From an uncultured Gemmobacter sp. (GTDB lineage Bacteria; Pseudomonadota; Alphaproteobacteria; Rhodobacterales; Rhodobacteraceae), in the NCBI GenBank assembly GCA_937983495.1, contig CALKAA010000047.1:1-9833 (forward strand): a stretch of 9,833 nt of DNA. Direction: 5' to 3'. Below are positions 1-4,700 of the stretch, piece by piece (position 1 is the stretch's first letter; each line of letters opens with the position of its first letter). The translations under genes were made by a program, and so were the position numbers. The notes beneath the pieces are model-generated. The model was not told the origin of the DNA, made no database searches, and saw only the letters and a program-made list of their open reading frames with translations.

Positions 1-27
1 GATAGAAACCAGACTGACGAGTTCAGC

Positions 28-681
28 ATGACCGATTTCGCCGCCCGCCGCACCATGATGGTCGATACTCAGGTCCGCCCCTCGGACGTGACCAAATATA
101 CGATCATTGATGCCATGCTTTCGATCCCGCGGGAGGCCTATGTGCCAAGCGCCAAGCGCGAGGCTGCCTATGTGGGCGAGCATGTCGCACTGGCACCGGG
201 GCGGGTGGTGCTGGACCCGCGCACGCTGGCCAAGCTGCTTGACGCGCTGGACATTCAGCCGGTCGAGGCGGTGCTGGATCTGGGCTGTGGCCTGGGCTAT
301 TCGACGGCGGTGATGGCGCGCATGGCTGAAGCGGTGGTCGCGGTTGAGGAAAATGCCGAATTTGCCGCCGAGGCACAGGCCACCTTGTCGGCGCAGGGCG
401 TGGACAATGCTGCCGTGATCGCGGGCAAGCTGGCCGAAGGTGCCGCGAAGGCCGGTCCCTATGATGTGATCGTGCTGCAAGGTGCTGCTGAAGTGGTGCC
501 CGAGGCTCTGCTGGCTCAGTTGAAAGAAGGTGGCCGCATTGGTGCGATCTTCATGGAAGGTGCGCTTGGCGTGGCGCGTATCGGCTACAAGATTGATGGC
601 GTGGTGACCTGGCGGCAGGCGTTCAATGCTTCGGCACCGGTGCTGCCGGGCTTTGCCGCGCATCGCGCTTTCACCTTGTAA
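28..681 (+). CDS. Pcm-like protein-L-isoaspartate O-methyltransferase family protein
   Basis: A 217-residue SAM-dependent methyltransferase of the PCMT family. True Pcm enzymes methylate isoaspartyl residues in damaged cytosolic proteins so that they can revert to aspartate. The sequence shows the SAM-binding motif I VLDLGCGLGYSTA at residues 82-94, the family helix IPREAYVP at 33-40, the acidic end of strand 2 (VAVEEN, 104-109), and the post-motif DVIVLQGAAEVVP followed by LLAQLKEGGRI at 146-171. The length fits the family. The usual substrate-loop sequence of Pcm (a GQTISQP-like stretch) is not recognisable. Residues 48-66 read YVGEHVALAPGRVVLDPRT instead, so isoaspartate repair activity is uncertain. 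The ATG at 28 is chosen because it opens the frame, although the RBS ahead of it is weak. The gene sits 115 bases ahead of the TolC gene on the same strand, an arrangement I recall from other Rhodobacterales. Family assignment is confident; exact substrate is not. Confidence 0.88.
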   Translation: MTDFAARRTMMVDTQVRPSDVTKYTIIDAMLSIPREAYVPSAKREAAYVGEHVALAPGRVVLDPRTLAKLLDALDIQPVEAVLDLGCGLGYSTAVMARMAEAVVAVEENAEFAAEAQATLSAQGVDNAAVIAGKLAEGAAKAGPYDVIVLQGAAEVVPEALLAQLKEGGRIGAIFMEGALGVARIGYKIDGVVTWRQAFNASAPVLPGFAAHRAFTL

Positions 682-688
682 AAAGTTA

Positions 689-719
689 CGGCCCGGTGCG
701 CCGGAAAGGCAGCGGGCCG
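689..719 (+). repeat. Inverted repeat between pcm-like and tolC genes
   Basis: CGGCCCG (689-695) pairs with CGGGCCG (713-719) across 17 bases, and the loop holds a smaller GCC/GGC pairing (700-702 with 708-710). It begins only 7 bases after the upstream stop codon. No T-tract follows, so it is at best a weak terminator or an mRNA-stabilising structure. The rest of the 682-796 gap holds the RBS of the next gene and nothing else I can identify. Confidence 0.35.
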
Positions 720-796
720 ACGTATCACAACGGGTGCCGCGACGCCCGGAAGGCTGACCCTGAGACAGGGGCGGCAAAGCATAACAGGAGCCGGAC

Positions 797-2233
797 ATGA
801 TCGGGTTGAAGCGGAAACTTGTGGCGGGTGTCGCTGCGGCAGTGCTGACTTTTGCGGCCCCCCTCTCTCAGGCCTGGGCCGAAAGCCTTGGCGATGCGCT
901 GGTGGCCGCCTATCGCAACTCTCACCTTCTGGATCAGAACCGCGCCTTGCTGGCCGCGGCTGACGAGGATGTGGCGCAGGCGGTTTCTGCGCTGCGCCCT
1001 GTGATTGCCTTTACGGCAAATTATAGCAAAAGCCGCACCCTGCCGGATGCGCCCTCTCCGTCGCTGGTCGATGGGGAAGTGGTGTTCAACCGCGTCACCA
1101 GTTTCCGCGAAGTGGCCACGATTGATCTGGCTGTGCAGCTCACCCTTCTGGATTTCGGTCGCACCCGCGCAGGTATCGACATTGCCAAGGAAAGTGTTCT
1201 GGCCACCCGTGCTGCGCTGATCGGGATCGAGCAGGACGTGCTGCTGACCGCCGTGCAGGCCTATGTGAATGTGCGGCTGTCGCTGGAAATCCTGAACCTG
1301 CGTCAGAATTACGTCAATGTGATCGGTGAGGAACTGCGCGCCACACAAGACCGGTTCGATGTGGGTGAAGTGACGCGCACCGACGTTTCGCTGGCCGAGG
1401 CGACACTGGCCGAGGCGCGCGCGGCGCTGGCCGCTGCCGAGGGCGATGTGCGGGTGGCGCGCGAAAGCTACAAGGCGGCGATCGGTCATTATCCGGGCAA
1501 GCTGTCTGCCCTGCCGAAGGCTCCACGCCTGCCCGCGACGGTGGAAGCCGCGCTGAGCGTTGCGCGCCGCACACATCCCGACATGATCCGCCAGCAGCAT
1601 CTGGTGAAGGTGGCGGATCTGAATATCGAACTGGCCAATGCCAATATGCGCCCCAGTGTCACGGCTCGCGCCACGGCGAGCCTGAGCGGTGGTGCCGGAG
1701 CCAGCAATGATTTTGACAGCCAGAGCATCGGTGTGACGGCCAGCCAGACCCTCTATGCCGGTGGCCGCCTCTCGTCACAACTGCGCCAGGCGCAGATGCA
1801 GCGCGAGGCGCAGCGCGCCTCGCTGCACCAGACCGCCGTATTGCTGGAACAGAACCTTGGCACAGCCTGGGCGCAGCTCGATGTTTCTGCGGCGCGAATC
1901 TCGGCCAATGCGCGTCAGATCGAGGCGGCACAGGTGGCCTTCCGGGGGCTGCGCGAGGAGGCGAAGCTGGGCGCGCGCACCACGCTGGAAGTGCTGGACG
2001 CCGAGCAGGATGTGCTGGATGCCCGCGCCGCCAAGGTGCAATCCGAGGCGCAGCGTTACTTCTATGTATATCAGGTTCTGGCCTCGATGGGGCAATTGAC
2101 AGTGAAGGATCTGAACCTCGGCATCCCGACCTATGACGTGACGGGGTATTACAACCTGGCCAAGGATGCGCCCACAGTCAGCTTTCAGGGCGAGAGCCTG
2201 GATCGGGTGCTGAAAGCCCTTGGCAAAGAGTAA
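797..2233 (+). CDS. TolC family outer membrane efflux/type I secretion protein
   Basis: A 478-residue outer-membrane channel of the TolC/OEP family. Trimers of such proteins form a beta-barrel with a periplasmic helical tunnel, used by type I secretion and tripartite efflux pumps. The N-terminus is a clear Sec signal peptide: KRK at 5-7, then a hydrophobic run, with probable cleavage after AWA at residue 28. The internal duplication typical of TolC is visible. LLDFGRTRAGID (117-128) mirrors LYAGGRLSSQLRQA (319-332), and RFDVGEVTRTDVSLAEATL (186-204) mirrors KLGARTTLEVLDAEQDVLDA (390-409). The start is supported by AGGAG at 786-790, six bases upstream. No membrane-fusion protein or inner-membrane pump lies directly beside it. 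The MsbA-like exporter at 4701-6455 is on the opposite strand and is not evidence of partnership, so substrate and pump partners are unknown. A GC-rich stem-loop follows the stop. Confidence 0.95.
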   Translation: MIGLKRKLVAGVAAAVLTFAAPLSQAWAESLGDALVAAYRNSHLLDQNRALLAAADEDVAQAVSALRPVIAFTANYSKSRTLPDAPSPSLVDGEVVFNRVTSFREVATIDLAVQLTLLDFGRTRAGIDIAKESVLATRAALIGIEQDVLLTAVQAYVNVRLSLEILNLRQNYVNVIGEELRATQDRFDVGEVTRTDVSLAEATLAEARAALAAAEGDVRVARESYKAAIGHYPGKLSALPKAPRLPATVEAALSVARRTHPDMIRQQHLVKVADLNIELANANMRPSVTARATASLSGGAGASNDFDSQSIGVTASQTLYAGGRLSSQLRQAQMQREAQRASLHQTAVLLEQNLGTAWAQLDVSAARISANARQIEAAQVAFRGLREEAKLGARTTLEVLDAEQDVLDARAAKVQSEAQRYFYVYQVLASMGQLTVKDLNLGIPTYDVTGYYNLAKDAPTVSFQGESLDRVLKALGKE

Positions 2234-2287
2234 GGCTTTGCTGCGACAGCCAAGCCGTTGCACTACCTGACGAATTGTTTACCAGAT

Positions 2288-2319
2288 CAGCGCCTCCGCC
2301 TTGCATGGCGGGGGCGCTG
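2288..2319 (+). terminator. Stem-loop after tolC, possible intrinsic terminator
   Basis: A 13-bp stem (one G-U pair) runs from CAGCGCCTCCGCC at 2288-2300 to GGCGGGGGCGCTG at 2307-2319, with a TTGCAT hexaloop. It lies 54 bases after the tolC stop. Only a poor T-stretch (TCGTT) follows, so termination may be partial. The remainder of the 2234-2395 gap contains the GAGG RBS at 2385-2388 and no other clear signal. Confidence 0.6.
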
Positions 2320-2395
2320 TCGTTAGTCTGGCAACAAAGGTGATGACGCGCCGGGCTGGCTCCGGTCCTGTCAGCATGGTTGACGAGGCCCCGGT

Positions 2396-3235
2396 ATGAC
2401 TGATCCCATGAGTTCTGTTGAGATCGAGGATGTGCTGTCCTCTATCAGGCGGCTGGTTTCCGAGGATTTGCGCCCCAGTGTGCTGCCTGCTGCAAAGCCT
2501 GCGCCGCAGCCAGAGCCTGTGCCGACACCCGATGCTGGCAAGCTCTTGCTGACCCCTGCCTTGCGTGTCGTGCCCAGCGAAGACCCTTTACCACAGCCAG
2601 CTTCCGAACCGATCCCAGAAGCCCCGTTCATTGATGTGCCGATGTCGGACATGCCCTTTCCCGACGGGGGGGGGCGCGGGGCTGTGGTGGCGCGTATCGG
2701 CGCGCAGGTCAGCGATGACTGGGACCCCGAGTTGGAAACTGTGCCGACCGGCTGGCCAGAACCCAGTTGGGAAGCGGAAGTGGTCGAGGTGGACCTCGAG
2801 GCCGTTGAGGAAGCCGAGGTGCTGGAAGTGACCTCGGTTGAGGAAGCGCGGCTGGAGGAGGCCTGGCGAGACGGGGCCTGGCCAGATGAACGCCCGGTTG
2901 AAGATGAAAGCGACCCTGTGACGCTGTTTCAGGTCAGCCCGGATGCTGTGGAGGACGGGTCAGAACCGGAGCCATCTGACTTGGCGGATATGGCCGAGGC
3001 CGCTGTGCTGGCAGAAATCGAAGCGGCGGATTCGGCTGCGGCCATGGCGGCTGCGACCGATGTCTTTGCGCCGCAGGATGGCGATGATTTCGATGAAGAG
3101 GCCTTGCGTGAGGTCGTGCGCGACATCATCCGCGAGGAATTGCAGGGGGCGCTAGGCGAACGCATCACCCGCAATGTGCGCAAGCTTGTCCGGGCCGAAA
3201 TCAACCGGGCTTTGGCCAGCAGGGAGCTGTCATGA
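2396..3235 (+). CDS. DUF2497 / PopZ-like acidic protein
   Basis: A 279-residue protein that looks like a divergent member of the DUF2497 (PopZ-related) family. Caulobacter PopZ organises cell poles and tethers the chromosome origin. The architecture matches in outline. A short N-terminal helix SVEIEDVLSSIRRLVSED (7-24) resembles the family's MEEILASIRRIISED-type opening. A long Pro- and Glu/Asp-rich, probably disordered middle covers about 27-230. A C-terminal helical segment EEALREVVRDIIREELQGAL (234-253) continues as a basic amphipathic stretch to 276. PopZ itself is shorter (about 177 residues). Polar-organising activity is inferred, not shown. The ATG at 2396 has GAGG seven bases upstream, and no better start is seen. 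Codons 91-93 (GGG GGG GGG) form a 9-G run. The stop is followed by the convergent terminator at 3281-3313, so valS, which I recall near this gene in relatives, is not adjacent here. Confidence 0.72.
   Translation: MTDPMSSVEIEDVLSSIRRLVSEDLRPSVLPAAKPAPQPEPVPTPDAGKLLLTPALRVVPSEDPLPQPASEPIPEAPFIDVPMSDMPFPDGGGRGAVVARIGAQVSDDWDPELETVPTGWPEPSWEAEVVEVDLEAVEEAEVLEVTSVEEARLEEAWRDGAWPDERPVEDESDPVTLFQVSPDAVEDGSEPEPSDLADMAEAAVLAEIEAADSAAAMAAATDVFAPQDGDDFDEEALREVVRDIIREELQGALGERITRNVRKLVRAEINRALASRELS
2666..2674 (+). repeat. 9-bp poly-G tract inside the PopZ-like gene
   Basis: Nine consecutive G residues encode three glycines within the disordered acidic linker. The frame is intact with nine Gs, because the conserved C-terminal helix is read in phase. 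The tract is prone to polymerase slippage or sequencing error: a change of one base would remove the C-terminal domain. Confidence 0.9.
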
Positions 3236-3280
3236 TCTTCATGTGTTGCGTGAGGATCGGCCGCTAATCATTTGGCTAGA

Positions 3281-3313
3281 AAAGAAAAAAGCGCGCCCGG
3301 CTTGGCGCGCTTT
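3281..3313 (-). terminator. Strong bidirectional intrinsic terminator
   Basis: AAAGCGCGCC (3288-3297) pairs perfectly with GGCGCGCTTT (3304-3313) around the loop CGGCTT. Read on the minus strand, the stem is followed by TTTTTTCTTTT, a classic U-tract, and it starts 22 bases past the stop of the DUF6280-type gene. Read on the plus strand it is followed by a weaker T-rich stretch, so it can also end transcription arriving from the PopZ-like gene. It marks the junction of two convergent transcription units. Confidence 0.88.
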
Positions 3314-3335
3314 CATACTTTTGCGCAGGGCCGTA

Positions 3336-3659
3336 TCAGGCGGCTTCGGCTTCCATTTCGGCAGCGTGGCGGCGCTCGCTTTCCTCACGCGACAGGGCAA
3401 CCGAGGTGCGCACACCTTTGGAAACGAACTCCATCAGGCCCTTCACCACACGCTCGTTCGGGTCGATGCCTGCACAGGACAAAACCTCCCGACCATCGCG
3501 TGACCGTGCCCAGCGGGCGATCTGATCAGGGCCATTGCCATATTTCTTGTCATCCGCGATGGCATCATCCAGCGCAGCCAGAACGACAGCGGCAAAGAGC
3601 TTGCGGGCGCGCTGACCCTGCTCATAGTTGAACGCGGTGCTGTCGATGAAATCGGCCAT
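3336..3659 (-). CDS. DUF6280-type conserved hypothetical protein
   Basis: A 107-residue soluble protein with no signal peptide or membrane segment. I recognise it as the small conserved family of Rhodobacterales annotated DUF6280; its function is unknown. Visible blocks are EQGQRARKLFAAVVLAALDD (13-32), the acidic/lysine turn AIADDKKYGNGPDQIARWAR (33-52), GREVLSCAGIDPNERVVKG (56-74), and a charged Ala/Glu tail rich in Arg from about 90. The dense, apparently conserved helices with a single Cys (C62) suggest a helical, possibly nucleic-acid- or protein-binding fold, but no catalytic motif is seen. The start ATG has AGGA seven bases upstream (3667-3670). A good terminator follows the stop. The leader is long and carries a perfect palindrome (3741-3755), which suggests regulated, monocistronic expression. 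The function should be considered open. Confidence 0.85.
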   Translation of the reverse strand: MADFIDSTAFNYEQGQRARKLFAAVVLAALDDAIADDKKYGNGPDQIARWARSRDGREVLSCAGIDPNERVVKGLMEFVSKGVRTSVALSREESERRHAAEMEAEAA

Positions 3660-3740
3660 TTCGTCTTCCTGTTCTTGCTCTTGGTGTTCCGGCGCTCGCG
3701 GAATATGACCTTTTCACGACGATTCGGTATTCCGGCTTTT

Positions 3741-3755
3741 GCATAGTTGCTATGC
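3741..3755. promoter_or_regulatory. GCATAG-TTG-CTATGC palindrome
   Basis: A perfect 6-bp inverted repeat with a 3-base centre lies about 80 bases upstream of the start codon of the DUF6280-type gene. The size and symmetry suit a dimeric regulator's operator, or a small hairpin in the leader RNA. No known regulator consensus is recognised, so the role is inferred only. Confidence 0.45.
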
Positions 3756-3820
3756 GTTTTGCGCATCACTTGCTGAAAGCGTTACCGTATTTAGTCTGGC
3801 CAAGGCGCGGCAGCCAACGA

Positions 3821-3848
3821 CATATAGGGGACGCTTTTGGCCAATCAA
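3821..3848 (-). promoter_or_regulatory. Possible sigma-70 promoter for the DUF6280-type gene
   Basis: On the minus strand TTGATT (3848-3843) stands 16 bases ahead of TATATG (3826-3821), each matching the consensus hexamers at four of six positions. It would give a leader of roughly 150 bases containing the GCATAG palindrome. The match is only moderate, and promoters nearer the start codon are possible. Confidence 0.3.
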
Positions 3849-3850
3849 GG

Positions 3851-3878
3851 ATTTGCCATGAATTTGCCATAATTTGTC
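3851..3878. repeat. Short near-tandem ATTTGCCAT repeats
   Basis: ATTTGCCAT occurs at 3851-3859 and 3862-3870, and a degenerate third copy ATTTGTC sits at 3872-3878. The spacing is 10 to 11 bases, about one helical turn, so the copies face the same side of the DNA. They lie directly upstream (on the minus strand) of the candidate -35 hexamer at 3843-3848, which is where an activator would bind. This is pattern recognition only. Confidence 0.45.
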
Positions 3879-3935
3879 GGGCTTCACGTTTGCGCGATCC
3901 ATTGACAATCGTAATAAAGCTGCAAGGGCCTGCTC

Positions 3936-3956
3936 CGATTTTTCGCCGAAAAATCG
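3936..3956. repeat. Intergenic palindrome, copy 1 (CGATTTTTCG / CGAAAAATCG)
   Basis: Perfect 10-base arms are separated by one C. On the minus strand it starts four bases after the stop codon of the folate-binding gene and could fold into a hairpin there, though no T-tract follows it. The same arms recur at 8800-8820, differing only at the central base, so this looks like a dispersed element rather than a gene-specific terminator. Confidence 0.8.
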
Positions 3957-3960
3957 CCGC

Positions 3961-4698
3961 TCAGACCCGGCGCAGCGCAGCCTCGCCGGCGGTCAATGCA
4001 CCTTCCATCCGATCAAAGCGCATATGGGCCAGAGCTTTTCCGCCGGATTGGGTGAAAAGCGTGCCCGCCGCGCGGCCATCGGCCATGAGGATCGGTGTGC
4101 CGACCGGTGCCGTGCCTGCAATCTGCATTTGCACCAGTCCCTTGCGGGCCTCGGTCTTGTGTTTCATGCGGGCGGTGACTTCCTGACCGACATAACAGCC
4201 CTTGCGGAAATCGACACCATTGAGCCGCTCGAAACCCGCTTCGAGGATATAGGTCTCGTCCGGTATCAACTCGATTCCGCTTTCCGGGATCAGGTGTTCG
4301 ACCCTCAGCGCGTCCCAGTCCACAGATGTTTCTGGCAGCGCCGCGCCATAGGCGCGCCAGCCAAGCGCAGGGTGACGAGGATCGGCCATTGCGGCTTCTG
4401 GCGCAGGCCCAAGGCCCCTCTGCACCGACAGTGCAGAGGGGGCAAGCTGAACCTGTGCCCGCAGCTTATACATCGACAGACGTTTCAGCACGCCATCGGC
4501 CTGAGCCTCCGCCAGATCCAGCAGTATTTCCGCGCCGGTATTCACCACAAAGAAATCGGCCAGATACTTGCCCTGTGGCGTCAGCAGCGCAGCATAGACG
4601 AGGCCTGGGGCCGGGGACAGCCGCAGCACATCATTGGTGACCAGTCCTTGCAGGAAGGGCAGGGCATCAGGGCCAGAGAGCGTGACGAGGCGGCGCAT
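3961..4698 (-). CDS. ygfZ: YgfZ/GcvT-like folate-binding protein
   Basis: A cytosolic folate-binding protein of the YgfZ family (related to the T-protein of glycine cleavage). In E. coli YgfZ uses tetrahydrofolate and supports assembly or repair of iron-sulfur enzymes such as MiaB. The diagnostic motif KGCYVGQE, with its conserved cysteine, is present about 75 residues from the C-terminus and is followed by TARMKHK. The N-terminal LSGPDALPFLQGLVTNDV block and the GKYLADFFV strand are also typical. Two ATGs are possible. The one at 4704 touches the AAGGA sequence (zero spacing), while that at 4698 lies six bases from it, so I choose 4698, giving 245 residues. This start lies just inside the end of the upstream exporter gene region, so the pair is very likely co-transcribed and translationally coupled. 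Length is slightly short for the family but no domain is missing. Confidence 0.9.
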   Translation of the reverse strand: MRRLVTLSGPDALPFLQGLVTNDVLRLSPAPGLVYAALLTPQGKYLADFFVVNTGAEILLDLAEAQADGVLKRLSMYKLRAQVQLAPSALSVQRGLGPAPEAAMADPRHPALGWRAYGAALPETSVDWDALRVEHLIPESGIELIPDETYILEAGFERLNGVDFRKGCYVGQEVTARMKHKTEARKGLVQMQIAGTAPVGTPILMADGRAAGTLFTQSGGKALAHMRFDRMEGALTAGEAALRRV

Positions 4699-4700
4699 GG

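Larger units (their letters stand above)
3660..3960. other. 300-base intergenic region upstream of the DUF6280-type gene
   Basis: No credible coding frame is seen here. The open frames crossing it are antisense shadows of the folate-binding gene. The region is more AT-rich than its neighbours and holds an RBS (3667-3670), a GCATAG palindrome, a possible minus-strand promoter, short near-tandem repeats and a long palindrome close to the stop of the folate-binding gene. These are listed separately. I looked for a tRNA or other structured RNA gene and found none convincing. Confidence 0.7.

Noticed and set aside
725..1600. 291-residue minus-strand open frame antisense to tolC
   Set aside because: It mirrors a well-supported TolC gene, has an Arg/His/Gln-rich composition typical of antisense high-GC frames, and shows no recognisable motif.
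2376..2399. Seven-codon open frame (MVDEAPV) whose TGA overlaps the PopZ-like ATG
   Set aside because: No RBS and no regulatory codon pattern; probably chance.
3902..3907. TTGACA on the plus strand as a -35 box
   Set aside because: No acceptable -10 at 16-19 bases and no plus-strand gene downstream.
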